A DNA stretch of 64,000 bases from JBGLNJ01 sp034434835 (GCA_034434835.1 DAOTXX010000071.1:62001-126000); one strand, 5' to 3'; shown: positions 53,801 to 62,021, numbered from the stretch's first letter. Program-made: numbers and translations. Notes: generated by a model not told the origin, from the sequence alone.

Positions 53801-56800
53801 ACAACCCGGTCGTTTCGGATACGGTCACCGATCAGACGACGGTGGCCTATGCGCCGGGCGCGATCCTGGCGCCCGATGGCAGCGGCTCGACCTATCCGGG
53901 CGGGAGTTATACCTATACGCACAGCCTGACCAACACAGGCAACTATACTCAGACGTACGAGCTGCGGACCAACTCGGGGCTGGTGGGTTATCCGGTCGTC
54001 TCGCCGACGATGGTGTACTCGCTGGGGCCAGGCCAGGTCTATACGGGCATCGTGGTGGTCGTGTCCATCCCGGAACACGCCGCGACGGGATCGATCGAAC
54101 GCTCGCAGGTGACGGCGCTGTTTGCCGGTCAACAGGCAAGCGCGGTAGACTCGACGCAGGTCACACAAAAGCCTGGCCCGCGCTACGTGGCCAAAGGCGG
54201 CACAGACGGCATCAACAACTGCACACTGCTCGGCCAATACGGGCCGTGCGCGACGATCCAGCATGCGGTGAATGTGGCTGCATGGGGCGATCCGATCTAT
54301 GTCGCGCAGGGCACCTACACCGGCACACTCGTCCTCGACAAGCCCGTCTGGGTGAGCGGCGGTTACACGCTGACGAACAACTGGGCCAACGCAGACCCGT
54401 TCAACCAGGCGACGATCCTGGATGCGCAGGGTCAGGGACGGGTCATCTCGATCACCGCGCCGGTGACCAGCGTGACAGGGTTCCACATCACTAACGGCAA
54501 TGCAAACACTGGCGGCGGCATCTACCTGGACACCGGACAGCCGATCACGCTTGCAGCGCTGATGATCTATAGTAACACGGCGACCCAGGGCGGCGCGATC
54601 TATGTACGCAGCGGCGACGTGACGCTGATCAACAGCGTGCTGTACTCGAACACGGCCAGCAGCCTGGGCGGCGGCCTGTACGTGACCGGCACGACCCGGC
54701 TCATCAACAACACGCTGGTCGCCAACCGGGCCATCACCGGCGGCGTGGTGTATCAGGCTGCCGGGACGATGGTGGTCACCAACACGATCCTGGTCAGCAA
54801 TACGGCGACGATCACCGGCGGCGTGGCCTATGCCGAACCCGGCGCGACCTGGTCGTTAGCCTACAACGACCTGTGGAACAATACCAATGCCGAAAACGTG
54901 ACCAGCGCCAACAGCCTGGCGGTTGACCCGTTGTTCCAGAACGTCGCCGCGCGCGATTTCCGCCTCCGGGCCGACTCGCTGTGCATTGACAACGGCATCA
55001 CCGTCACGCTGAGCACAGACCTGGCCAATCGCCCACGCCCGCAGGCAGTGGCTTTCGACCGCCCGCACGTTTCGGACTATGACATGGGCGCGTTCGAGTT
55101 CGACCCGCAGCGAGGCTGGCAGTTCGATCCCGCCTTCCAACAGCGGCGCGGGACGACCAGCCTGGTCGTATACACGCACATCTTGACGAACACGGGCAAC
55201 TATACCGACACGGCCGTGCTCACAGCGACGATTGACCGGGTGGATTGGGGAGTGATGTTCTGGCCGCCGTCAGTGACGCTGCGCGCTGGCTTGACGACGA
55301 CCGTGTATGTCACCGTCACGATCCCGCCGACGACCGAGATCGGCACGGTGGGCACCGCCATCATCACGGCGACCTCGACCTTGAGTCCGTCCGTCTTTGC
55401 CCAGGCAGTGGATACGACCTCCTACCAGCAAGACATTGACGTGGCGATTCACAAGACTGTGGTCCCCACAGGCTGGCTCAAGTCGGGCGATGCGATCACG
55501 TATACGCTCGTTTACACTAACAATGGCCCGGTCATGGCCTATGGCATGGTCATCACAGACTGGCTGCCGATCACACTGACGAATGTGATCTCGACCAGCT
55601 CGCCGCCGGTCACGCCGACAGTAGGCCCAGGCTACGTGTCCTGGACTTCTGCCAACCTGAGCACGGGCGCCAAGGGGATCATCACCCTCACGGGCGTGGT
55701 CAGTCAACCGTTGGGCCTGGTGAGCGCGATGGTCAACACGGCTCAGATCACGACCACGCAGTACGACGTGACGCCGACGAATAACACGTCCTGGGTGAGC
55801 AATGGGGTGGATACTCAGTCGCCCAGCGTGCCGACCCTGCTCAGCCCGGCGAACGGCACGCTCACCGGCACGCGAACGCTGACCTTTACCTGGCAACCCT
55901 CCAGTGACGGAGCCGGCGCCGGCGTGTGGGGTTACCAGTTCATCCTCAGCGGCAGCGCGTACTATTCGAGCGCGACGGTGTACTCGCCAACGACCTGGGC
56001 GCGCCTGTCGAATCTGCCGCTCGGTGTGTACACCTGGACGGTGAGCGCGTTCGACGTGCTGGGGAATATGAGCGCGTTTGCTTCGCCGTTCTCGCTCACG
56101 ATAGACGCGCCGGTCTTGACGGTGACCAAGCGCGCCACGCCGACGGTGGCTGTGGCCGGCGCGCCGTTCACGTATCTCCTGACCATCTCGAACACCGGCC
56201 AGGTGCCGGCCACCGGCGTGGTGGTGACGGACGCTATCCCCACCGGCGCGAATTACGTCTCATCGTCCGGGATTCGAGTGGGCAGCGTCATCAGTTGGTC
56301 TGGCCTCAGCGTCCCAACGGGCGGCGCAACGCAGGCGACGTTTGTCGTCAGCGCGTGCCAGGCGGTGACCAACACCTCCTATCGCGTGGTGACCAGCACC
56401 GAGAGCGTCGGCAGCGACTGGGGCGCGGCGGTGCCGATGACGCCGCAGGCGCCGACGATCACGGCAGACTTTACTCATTCGCTAGAAGTGAACGTCGGGT
56501 GGCCGGCGTACTTTACGGACACGACCACGTCCAACGGCGCAGGCATGGTGGGGTGGACCTGGAACATGGGCGATGGGCAGGTCAAGACCGGCCGCGCGAT
56601 CAGCCATACGTACACGATCTCTGGCTCCTACGTCGTCACGCTGACGGTGACGGACGCCTGCGGCTTTACGCAGAGCGTGACCCACCCGATCACCGTTACG
56701 TTCCGGCCAGGGATATTGGAGCGATTGGGCATCAGCCCGGTGATGACGCAAACCGCCGGGGTCGGCTTTACGCTGGTGATCACCGCCTACGATGGATTGG

Positions 56801-57741
56801 GCAACGTGATGACTAGCTTTAACGGCGCCATCGTGCTGACCGATTCCACGCGCACGCTGTCGCCGGTCTCGTGGAGCAGTTGGTCGAACGGTGTGGCGAC
56901 TCTGCAGGCGACGATCACGCAGGCATCCGTCAACGACCAGATCACAGTGACGGTGCAGGCCACGCCAACGGTCTGGGTAGCCAGCAATCTGTTCACGGTG
57001 CTGCCGAATGTGCCCGCCAGCCTCGTGGTCTCGGCCCAGCCGTCCATCATCGCACCCACCCAGACGTCTAACGTCACCGCTCTCGTGCGAGATCAGTACG
57101 GCAACCCGGTCGCCAACGGCATCCCGGTGACCTTTACGGCGACGCTGGGAGCGATCACGCCGTACGCTCAAACGGCCAACGGACAGGCGACCGCAGTGTT
57201 CACCGGCACGACGGTCGGCACCGCCGTCATCACGGCCACGGTCGCGCCCGGCCTCCAGGGGACGACCATGGTCACCATCACCACGGGTCAGACTTTCATC
57301 TTCCTGCCGGTGGTGCTGCGGGACTATCCGCCTCGAAAGAACCTGACGGTGAGCGCGATCAACACCTCGACCAACCCGGCCAACGTCAGCGTGGTCATCC
57401 AAAACACGGGCAACGTGCCGATCACCGAGACCTTCTGGGTGATCCTCTACCTGGACCCAACTCAGGCGGTCCAGATCAACAAATTCTGGTGGGATATCGG
57501 CGCGCCGAACGGCGCGGCCTGGAACGTGACGACGCCGCTGCAGCCGGGCCAGTCGCTGACGCTACTGCCAGCGAACGCCACTCCGCCTTATCACGTATAT
57601 TGGCCAACATCGTTCACACGCGGCCAGCACTCACTATGGGCGCAGGTGGACGCCTGGGCTTCCAGCGGCACGATCGGACTTGTGCAAGAAACCAATGAGG
57701 GCGATAATATACGTGGCCCGGTGACGTTCACCGTACCGTGA
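47869..57741 (+). CDS. Giant beta-helix and immunoglobulin-like adhesin
   Basis: 3290 residues. A signal/anchor helix (about 24-46) precedes four pectate-lyase-like beta-helix blocks that start near residues 58, 482, 993 and 2104. Each opens with a (Y/F)VA..GG or similar strand, a CxxIQxAVxxA line and GG-rich coils with SNT/YSNT ladders. Between and after them are many ~120-residue beta-sandwich repeats of the form YTHTLTNxGNYTDTF...VTV. Then follow DUF11 domains (~2520-2860), a PKD domain (~2865-2950), a Big_1-like domain (~3050-3140), FIFLPVVLRDYPP and a CARDB-like end. GAGGAGAGC precedes ATG 47869. It should be a long surface fibre for adhesion or carbohydrate binding. Confidence 0.9.
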   Translation: MIRYASSTSQQVASAPALSPRLSFATSARVTLTVALPLVLILLMLIALAPGRLAPASAAGTIRYVAPGGGCGGAMPCYSTVQAAVNAAQAGDEIRVAQGTYTDVQSIGALTQVVYLSVSLTLRGGYATSDWANYYFTRPTILDARGLGRVIYVTSTVTATIEGFSLTGGSAFQGGGLYIAGGNTLIQNNKIYGNSAPITNSKGGGIYVAGGSPTLRSNTIFSNAAAAFGGGVAVEGGAALIESNIIYSNTTTSTASVDVGGGGIFVDSLSSSPTIRGNTIYSNTASVASGGGIHIWHGPQLVTVEQNEVRHNNASRGGGVYIREGGHVVRNNLVYSNTAESGYGGGGFYLRQTNATAENNTLSGNTNDGIYIEIGSPAGYPTLRNNVVVSNTRYGVNATGSISVTYSAVWGNTTSNFGGSAVAATGTITQDPLLTSDFRLQPGSPAIDAADPNNYPANDYAGRARPFGARADMGAYEYYAGNCFARLNNGQVYTTVQAAVEASTLPTDVIRVAGVCTGIQAMADGGQTVTQTVYLSKPLTLRGGYAETYWTAPITRTILDTQGLGRVVYITGTSAITVDGFVIRGGDASTGGGSAGGGLYVAAPFSPTIQNVIAYSNTATYGGGFASAGGNPRLFHNTFVANTATSGGGLYLANGASVVRSTIVVSNAGGGIWATSGYTPNLDYNLVWSNPGGDYLMGAIAGAHDISADPRFSDLAGRDFHLRVDSPALHAADPNSTLSMDLEGDARPLGRQSDIGADEATPYPNATLSGAPNSPSRGVLGQIIVYTHTLTNNGTLISDTFDLSHTLTVYGPPTNWSIEYVTLPVTLMRDESRDITVSVRVGDGISDTYAVVTLTATSRTNPNAYAQANNQTLVNWTPGVTLMPVTATLHVNPGATVTVPHTLRNTGNFTDAFTITWSRRPNWQGIVVGVMPPSSVITLGPFAQTTLWIQTAVTDTMPGGLTETVFLTATSGLVPGLRARLTDTFEVDFTPGPRYVATGGNNTLNNCHVSSLPCRTIAYAVDQAANGDVVKVAAGTYHEHDLILNKTIILRGGYTTGNWQDFRPKANPTIINAQGLGRVLYIFGNPTIEGFTLQGGWTAGSGGGVYVDVGEPILRQNTIVSNTAGAYGGGVYIGSGSGRTVWLERNTLAFNTAQRGGGLASISGDPRFWNNLVYRNTASAEGGGVYVSAHSPLIWHNTIFSNTANLGGGLYLFGGTPMVSNTLVISNSAAISAGGIYSQTAGAVVGYNDVWGNLNGNYAGMTPGPNDMVADPLFANPISYNLRLLSISPVIGRAQPSLVSDDYWGNPRPVPEGGLPDIGADEYMRAGLAIAPNYTATATPGQIVTFTHVLTNSGDYTDTVLLTASNSQGWGFILRPPPTLTLGLNMTGTITTTFMVPAGTLSNTVNTTFITATSGNDDEYWVTAINTTTVGLGLGVSLEPDRTGLMQSSDPYIVYTHTLMNVGNYTDTFTLQYRHSTTWTVALAPQVVTLRGGMTTTVQVTVTPLGVSPGVLGVDILVITATSQISSSVFDLVTDTTFVNRTFGVTLAPPREGIGWPGQQVVYTHTLTNLGNYTDTFNLSSLYTYTPAFPGQSWGVLLNPYQVTVGGGATRTITVTVSIPSRTLSDTAVFSGTVARSWTTATNLFTTDVRAGVMETTTVGHKVDFILYSDTGCAQAFGASAITVTFGNFVTNTGNYTDSFVVTATSTSGYRVEVYPTTTPSVGPNTGAWIDVIVYDIPSSRTSETVIVTATSVASSTVQRTATDIAYLNFTRRLEWQPGFNWAIVSALGNIPAVYTHTLYYTSTEMGSRQITLTAASAPPPVGLGWPASVEPTQVSMSPGDSVPVTVTVQVPSAALDADELTLATADILYSSCDAEIADEWTAVRRPAVLLYPDQSGSAAPGSVITYMHTLSNAGGLTDSYTLTWSTPSPGWQVSVEPSLVNNLWPHTGVSVIATITVPTALLSGTVETLVITATSHYNPVVSDTVTDQTTVAYAPGAILAPDGSGSTYPGGSYTYTHSLTNTGNYTQTYELRTNSGLVGYPVVSPTMVYSLGPGQVYTGIVVVVSIPEHAATGSIERSQVTALFAGQQASAVDSTQVTQKPGPRYVAKGGTDGINNCTLLGQYGPCATIQHAVNVAAWGDPIYVAQGTYTGTLVLDKPVWVSGGYTLTNNWANADPFNQATILDAQGQGRVISITAPVTSVTGFHITNGNANTGGGIYLDTGQPITLAALMIYSNTATQGGAIYVRSGDVTLINSVLYSNTASSLGGGLYVTGTTRLINNTLVANRAITGGVVYQAAGTMVVTNTILVSNTATITGGVAYAEPGATWSLAYNDLWNNTNAENVTSANSLAVDPLFQNVAARDFRLRADSLCIDNGITVTLSTDLANRPRPQAVAFDRPHVSDYDMGAFEFDPQRGWQFDPAFQQRRGTTSLVVYTHILTNTGNYTDTAVLTATIDRVDWGVMFWPPSVTLRAGLTTTVYVTVTIPPTTEIGTVGTAIITATSTLSPSVFAQAVDTTSYQQDIDVAIHKTVVPTGWLKSGDAITYTLVYTNNGPVMAYGMVITDWLPITLTNVISTSSPPVTPTVGPGYVSWTSANLSTGAKGIITLTGVVSQPLGLVSAMVNTAQITTTQYDVTPTNNTSWVSNGVDTQSPSVPTLLSPANGTLTGTRTLTFTWQPSSDGAGAGVWGYQFILSGSAYYSSATVYSPTTWARLSNLPLGVYTWTVSAFDVLGNMSAFASPFSLTIDAPVLTVTKRATPTVAVAGAPFTYLLTISNTGQVPATGVVVTDAIPTGANYVSSSGIRVGSVISWSGLSVPTGGATQATFVVSACQAVTNTSYRVVTSTESVGSDWGAAVPMTPQAPTITADFTHSLEVNVGWPAYFTDTTTSNGAGMVGWTWNMGDGQVKTGRAISHTYTISGSYVVTLTVTDACGFTQSVTHPITVTFRPGILERLGISPVMTQTAGVGFTLVITAYDGLGNVMTSFNGAIVLTDSTRTLSPVSWSSWSNGVATLQATITQASVNDQITVTVQATPTVWVASNLFTVLPNVPASLVVSAQPSIIAPTQTSNVTALVRDQYGNPVANGIPVTFTATLGAITPYAQTANGQATAVFTGTTVGTAVITATVAPGLQGTTMVTITTGQTFIFLPVVLRDYPPRKNLTVSAINTSTNPANVSVVIQNTGNVPITETFWVILYLDPTQAVQINKFWWDIGAPNGAAWNVTTPLQPGQSLTLLPANATPPYHVYWPTSFTRGQHSLWAQVDAWASSGTIGLVQETNEGDNIRGPVTFTVP

Positions 57742-57771
57742 TTGACTGAGGGAAATTCCAAGAATCACACT

Positions 57772-57804
57772 GGGCCTTGTGAGGGTTCTGCCCTCGCAAG
57801 GCCC
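57772..57804 (+). terminator. Strong hairpin between adhesin and LPVTG genes
   Basis: A 14-bp stem, GGGCCTTGTGAGGG with CCCTCGCAAGGCCC (one G-T pair), encloses TTCTG. There is no T-run, and it ends 22 bp before the next start codon. It may limit readthrough or stabilise the upstream message rather than fully terminate. Confidence 0.6.
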
Positions 57805-57826
57805 AATCAGTGACCAGGAGGACTCG

Positions 57827-58795
57827 ATGATCAAGTCACTCGTCAATCCCTGGGGGGTGCTGTGCGCCCTGTGTGCTGTGCTGCTGTTGGGGGTCTCGGT
57901 CGTGATGGCGGCACCATCTCCTGAGAGGCTCTACCAACCGCCGCCGCCCACCAATACGCCCACGCCGCCTGTGCCACCGACCTGGACGCCCACCCCTTCC
58001 ACGCCTTCTACCCCGGCCCCTCCAAGTGGCGATGGGGGCACCGGTTTTCTGGCGATCATTGAGGGTTACGTCTGGGACGACGGCGACCCCTCTCGACCGC
58101 GGGGCGGCGTCACGGTGCGCTATACCAGCGACGGCGTCAGCGCGGACGTCGAAACGAAAAGCAATGGCTTTTTCCGGTTCGTCAACGTCGGCCCGGACGA
58201 CGGCGTGCTCGATCTGGCCGACCCGAACTGGCAGTCCGGGACGGGCGGCGTGATCATCAAGCCGCCGCTGGGGCAAACGGTCCGCGTCAACCTGGCCGCG
58301 CTGCCCAAGGGCAAGTCGCTGGCCTCCAGAGTCGCGCTCACCACCAACCTCTCCTCCGCCAGCGCATCGGCCGGGCAGACCATGACCTTCACATTCAAGG
58401 TGGTCAATGGCACGGAAGGCGCCATCTCTGGGCTGATGTTGGGTGATCAACTCCCAGAGGGGATGACCGTCGCCGGCGTGACGACTTCGCGAGGGGACAT
58501 TCTGGCGAGCGGCCCCAGCGTCGTGGCAGTGGACTTGAACGCGCTGGCTGCTTTCGACTCTGCCACCGTCAACATCATTGCGCTCGTCAACAAGGACGCC
58601 AAGTCTGCCAAGAGCGGTAACCGGGCGACGCTGCTCTATCGCGAAGGCGCGGCGATTGCGGCGCAATCGTCGGTGAATGTGGCCGGAGGGCCGAATACGC
58701 TGCCGGTGACGGGCGTCGGCGTGCCAATCGTGATGATTGTCGCGTTGGCTGCGGTGCTGCTTCTGGCGCGGCGACTGCGAACTCGAACCGCCTGA
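57827..58795 (+). CDS. Surface protein with LPVTG sortase signal
   Basis: 322 residues. A signal peptide (CALCAVLLLGVSVVMA) is followed by a proline-threonine linker (30-60). Next come an SdrD-B-like domain (LAIIEGYVWDDGDPSRPRGG) and a DUF11-like domain (GLMLGDQLPEGMTVAG). The end is a textbook cell-wall sorting signal: LPVTG at 292, a hydrophobic helix and RRLRTRTA. A sortase should cleave between Thr and Gly. GGAGG precedes ATG 57827. It is co-directional with the adhesin. Confidence 0.88.
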   Translation: MIKSLVNPWGVLCALCAVLLLGVSVVMAAPSPERLYQPPPPTNTPTPPVPPTWTPTPSTPSTPAPPSGDGGTGFLAIIEGYVWDDGDPSRPRGGVTVRYTSDGVSADVETKSNGFFRFVNVGPDDGVLDLADPNWQSGTGGVIIKPPLGQTVRVNLAALPKGKSLASRVALTTNLSSASASAGQTMTFTFKVVNGTEGAISGLMLGDQLPEGMTVAGVTTSRGDILASGPSVVAVDLNALAAFDSATVNIIALVNKDAKSAKSGNRATLLYREGAAIAAQSSVNVAGGPNTLPVTGVGVPIVMIVALAAVLLLARRLRTRTA

Positions 58796-58828
58796 TCGAT
58801 CAAGATTACGGCACCTGGAGAGATGACA

Positions 58829-59179
58829 ATGGAGAAACGATACACAGCCTTGAGAACGATTGCCACGATCTACAAGATTCTGGGGATCATTGTAGCGGTC
58901 GTCACGGTATTGGCCGTTCTGGTCTTGTGCGTCGCCAGTGTTCTGGGCGGAGCCGCCGTGAGCAACCTGGAGAGGAACTTGCCAGGCTCCCAGGTGCTCG
59001 GTGGAGTCTTGGGCGGCATACTTGCCGGAGGGCTGGGACTGGTTTACGGCGGCGTGGTCTCGCTGACGCTGTATGCTTTTGGCGAGGCCATCTATTTGCT
59101 GATCGCGCTGGAAGAAAACACTCGTGCGACGGCCATGTACCTGCAGCGGCAATTTGGCCCGCCTCCGCCACACTCGTAG
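58829..59179 (+). CDS. Small two-helix membrane protein
   Basis: A 116-residue protein with two membrane spans (IYKILGIIVAVVTVLAVLVL and a Gly-rich GGVLGGILAGGLGLVYGGVV stretch). Its tail is LLIALEENTRATAMYLQRQF. No family is certain; similar small proteins accompany surface-protein genes. ATG 58829 is chosen over 58823 because GGAGAG lies directly next to the latter. Confidence 0.65.
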   Translation: MEKRYTALRTIATIYKILGIIVAVVTVLAVLVLCVASVLGGAAVSNLERNLPGSQVLGGVLGGILAGGLGLVYGGVVSLTLYAFGEAIYLLIALEENTRATAMYLQRQFGPPPPHS

Positions 59180-59223
59180 CATTATCAGAGGCCGCGTTCA
59201 CATAGACGCATCAGGATGTACTA

Positions 59224-59246
59224 GGCCACCATCATAAACGGTGGCC
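59224..59246 (+). terminator. Hairpin after the small membrane gene
   Basis: GGCCACC and GGTGGCC form a perfect 7-bp stem with a 9-base loop, followed by GTTTGTGTT. A TATAAT at 59255-59260 beyond it may be the -10 box of the next operon. Confidence 0.5.
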
Positions 59247-59321
59247 GTTTGTGTTATAATCAAATCGGTTTAGCTCATCTGTCATGCTGGCCCTCCCATG
59301 CGCGCCATCAGGTGATCTGCC

Positions 59322-59585
59322 ATGATGATAGACGACTATAAAGACAAACTCGATCAACTCTTGGGACGCATGACGACCGAGCAGGTGCGGCAAGTCTTGC
59401 GCTTTGCCCAGTTCGTTTACGAAGACCAGGAGCCGGAGGGCATGTACGCCCGCGAAGACCCGGCGACGCGCTACCAGGAGTTTGCCCAATGGTGCCAGAC
59501 GCAAGGGATCGATCTGGGCACTGTGGAACAGTGGGGACAGAACACCAGTAAGTCAGGTCACACAGCAGCGGAGAGCGAGGCGTGA
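59322..59585 (+). CDS. Small conserved hypothetical protein
   Basis: An 87-residue protein. The helix LDQLLGRMTTEQVRQVLRFA and FVYEDQEPEG resemble DUF2281-like small proteins, often antitoxin relatives, but the match is loose. It overlaps the next start (GTGA at 59582-59585), so it is coupled to the MBL hydrolase. Confidence 0.55.
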   Translation: MMIDDYKDKLDQLLGRMTTEQVRQVLRFAQFVYEDQEPEGMYAREDPATRYQEFAQWCQTQGIDLGTVEQWGQNTSKSGHTAAESEA

Positions 59586-60202
59586 TCATCGAGACTCTGC
59601 CCGTCGGCCCGCTGGAGACCAACTGCTATCTCATCGGCTGCCCGGCGACGCGACTGGGCGCGGTGATCGATCCGGGCGGCGACGCCGCCGAAATTCTCTC
59701 CGCCCTCGAACGGCACCGACTCACCCTCAAGTACATTCTGCTGACGCACGCGCACTTTGATCACATCGGCGGGGTGGCCGATCTCGTCGAAGCGACGCGC
59801 GCCCCAGTCGCATTGCATCCCGGCGATCTGCCGATCCTGCGCGCCCGAGGCGGCGCGGGGATGTTTGGCATCTTTGTCCGACCCTGCCCTGAACCGGACA
59901 TGAGTTTAGCCGAAGGCCAGGTGATCGAAATCGGCACGCTCAGACTCAATGTCCTCCATACCCCTGGTCACACGCCCGGCCACGTCACGTTCCACGAGCC
60001 AACCGCCCAAGTGGCCTTTGATGGCGACGTGCTGTTCATGCAAGGGATTGGCCGGACCGACTTCCCCGGCTCGAGCTACCAGCAATTGATGGCGAGCATC
60101 CGTAACAAGCTGTTTGCCTTGCCGGATGACACGACCATCTACCCCGGCCACGGCCCGGCCACGACCGTAGGCGAAGAAAAGCAGAACAATCCGTTTCTCT
60201 AG
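59582..60202 (+). CDS. MBL-fold metallohydrolase (glyoxalase II-like)
   Basis: A 206-residue metallo-beta-lactamase-fold hydrolase. It has the metal motif THAHFDHIGG, the later ligands HTPGHTPGHV and FDGDVLF, and the C-terminal His in YPGHGPATT. The start VGPLETNCYLIG is typical of the hydroxyacylglutathione hydrolase/persulfide dioxygenase-like branch. It probably hydrolyses a thioester or similar compound. GTG 59582 is the start. Confidence 0.9.
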   Translation: MIIETLPVGPLETNCYLIGCPATRLGAVIDPGGDAAEILSALERHRLTLKYILLTHAHFDHIGGVADLVEATRAPVALHPGDLPILRARGGAGMFGIFVRPCPEPDMSLAEGQVIEIGTLRLNVLHTPGHTPGHVTFHEPTAQVAFDGDVLFMQGIGRTDFPGSSYQQLMASIRNKLFALPDDTTIYPGHGPATTVGEEKQNNPFL

Positions 60203-60264
60203 TCCTGGAGCCGGATAGTCTGATAGTTGGGCAGTTACCTGACCATGCGTGTCAACTTAAGGTT

Positions 60265-60313
60265 GGAGTGCAGGCTTCAGCCTGCATAAAACGCGGCCTG
60301 AAGGCCGCACTCC
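60265..60313. repeat. Cruciform repeat between convergent genes
   Basis: GGAGTGC and GCACTCC close a three-way structure with inner stems GCAGGC/GCCTGC and GCGGCC/GGCCGC. This is a common dispersed repeat type; it may act as a bidirectional terminator here. Confidence 0.6.
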
Positions 60314-60336
60314 GGGGCTAAAGTTTACGCCAATGG

Positions 60337-61011
60337 TTACCTGACAACCTCGTACCGCAGCCAGACGACATCGCCTCTCAACTGTTCCAGGTGGATCAAC
60401 CTGAGCGGAATCACGCCCTCGGACGAGGTCAGGTCAGGCGCGACAAAGATGGAACGCGGCGTTGTCCCGCCCGTCAAGCAAGGGGTCACCAGGACGCTCA
60501 CTTCGTCCACCAGGCCCGCGCGGAGCAGCGCACCGTTGAGCGCGCCGCCACTGTCCACCCGAACGACTCGCACCCCATAACGCAGGTTCAATTCTTCCAA
60601 CGCCGCCCGAAAATCCACGCGATCGTCGCCCGCGACGACGTACTCGACCCGCCACTTTTGCAAATAGGCCAGATGGCTTGGCGGGGTGGAATGTGAGCAC
60701 AGCGAGATCGCTTTTCGCCAATACGGCTCCCGTTGGATCTGGCGCCAATTCCGCACCAGGCCGCGGCTGTCCACGATGACGAGCAGCGGCACGTGCAGCG
60801 GATGCAACTCTTTGGTTTCCAGGTCGCCCTCCTCCTCCTCAGGCGCGTCTTGCGAATAAGCAGCCAGCATCGTATGGCTTCCTGAGAGCATGGCATCTGC
60901 GTTCCAGCGGGCGGCCAACTCATAATACAGGCCCATGTCCCCCTCGCCCGCGAACCCATCCATGCGACCATCTACCGTCACACCGTTGTGGAGAATAACA
61001 CGCGGCATCAT
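60337..61011 (-). CDS. RibD C-terminal / dihydrofolate reductase-like protein
   Basis: A 224-residue protein with the RibD-C fold: VILHNGVTVDGRMDGF at the start, then ADAMLSGSHTML, LLVIVDSRG, RVDSGGALNGALLRAGLVDE and VTPCLTGG. These bind NADPH in deaminated-pyrimidine reductases. It stands alone, without riboflavin genes, so the substrate is unknown. The start ATG 61011 has GGAGG upstream. Confidence 0.88.
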   Translation of the reverse strand: MMPRVILHNGVTVDGRMDGFAGEGDMGLYYELAARWNADAMLSGSHTMLAAYSQDAPEEEEGDLETKELHPLHVPLLVIVDSRGLVRNWRQIQREPYWRKAISLCSHSTPPSHLAYLQKWRVEYVVAGDDRVDFRAALEELNLRYGVRVVRVDSGGALNGALLRAGLVDEVSVLVTPCLTGGTTPRSIFVAPDLTSSEGVIPLRLIHLEQLRGDVVWLRYEVVR

Positions 61012-61135
61012 CGCAACTCACCTCCTGTGAGAGTCACCTCTATTTTACAACCCTGGTGGGCAAATGGAGGGTTTAAAAGCGAAACCTCCCGCAGGTTGAC
61101 GACCTGAGGGAGGTGGGAATCGGGATCGCAGCAAT

Positions 61136-61933
61136 TTACGCTTGCCGCTTGCGGATCATTTCTTCCAGTTGAGCAATCATCTGCCTGGCGCGTTGTTCCT
61201 GCTCGGCCAGCGTCGAAAGCCACCGGTCCGCCGCCGAGTACACATCCTCGTCGGGGCGCGGCGTATCGAGCACGTGACGCAAATCCTGGTCCTGACCGGC
61301 ATCGAGGCTTAACAACATGCGCAAGACGGCCATCGTGCTATAGCCGCTGCGGAGCAACATGCGAATGACGCGCAGGCGCCCGATTTCAGCCGCGCCATAA
61401 AGCCGGTAGCCGCTGCCGGGATCGCGCGGCGCGGCGACCAACCCATTGCGCTCCCACGACCGCAGCATGTCAATCGTGACATTCAGCAAGCGGGCCGCCT
61501 CGCCAATGCGCAGAGAGACCGTCGCCGCATCAGCAAAGGCGCCTGTGGCCCAACGCTCGAGGTAATTCGCCGCGGCTTCGGCCTGCGCGCGTTCGGCCTG
61601 CACCAGCGCAAGGTGACGGTGAGCCTGCTCCAGCGCGCCGCCCAGATCGCCGGACGCCGCTTGCCTCACCAGCGCGAGCGCGGACTGCCGGATGTTGCGC
61701 CCCGGCCAACCGCCGTGCAACGCCAGTCGGGCCAACCGCATCTGATCGAGGTGCGCCTCGGTGTACTGCCGGTACCCATTCGGGGCGCGAGGAACCGGTG
61801 GCAAGAAGCCCCACTGCTCGTAAAGCCGAACCGTGTTGGGGTGCGCGCCGACGGCTTGCGCGATGTCAGAGGTTCGCAGGTAGCATCGTGGCGACTTGGC
61901 TCGTTTACACTCGCTGTTCCAAAAAATCCGCAA
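61136..61933 (-). CDS. Regulator with two MerR-type DNA-binding domains
   Basis: Up to 265 residues. The first MerR domain (about 20-90) reads YLRTSDIAQAVGAHPNTVRLYEQWGFLPPVPR then NGYRQYTEAHLDQM. The second (about 140-210) reads LRIGEAARLLNVTIDMLRSW and GYRLYGAAEIGRLRVI. A helical dimerisation tail ends EQRARQMIAQLEEMI. MerR proteins usually have one such domain per chain. The start is unclear: ATG 61933 overlaps the preceding small gene; a later CTG is possible. The effector is unknown. Confidence 0.8.
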   Translation of the reverse strand: MRIFWNSECKRAKSPRCYLRTSDIAQAVGAHPNTVRLYEQWGFLPPVPRAPNGYRQYTEAHLDQMRLARLALHGGWPGRNIRQSALALVRQAASGDLGGALEQAHRHLALVQAERAQAEAAANYLERWATGAFADAATVSLRIGEAARLLNVTIDMLRSWERNGLVAAPRDPGSGYRLYGAAEIGRLRVIRMLLRSGYSTMAVLRMLLSLDAGQDQDLRHVLDTPRPDEDVYSAADRWLSTLAEQEQRARQMIAQLEEMIRKRQA

Positions 61934-62021
61934 AGGCGATCAACTCGGCGCGAACCTGGGCAAGCATCTGGGGCAATTCATCCCGAACTCGAGTGGCCAA
62001 CCGACGCAGCTCGTCACTCAC
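61905..62021 (-). CDS. Short ORF coupled to the nucleotidyltransferase
   Basis: A 38-residue helical peptide (start GTG, SDELRRLATRVRDELPQML, end FADFLEQRV) in a GTGA overlap with the upstream gene. It may be a minimal or truncated HEPN-type partner. Confidence 0.4.
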   Translation of the reverse strand: MSDELRRLATRVRDELPQMLAQVRAELIAFADFLEQRV

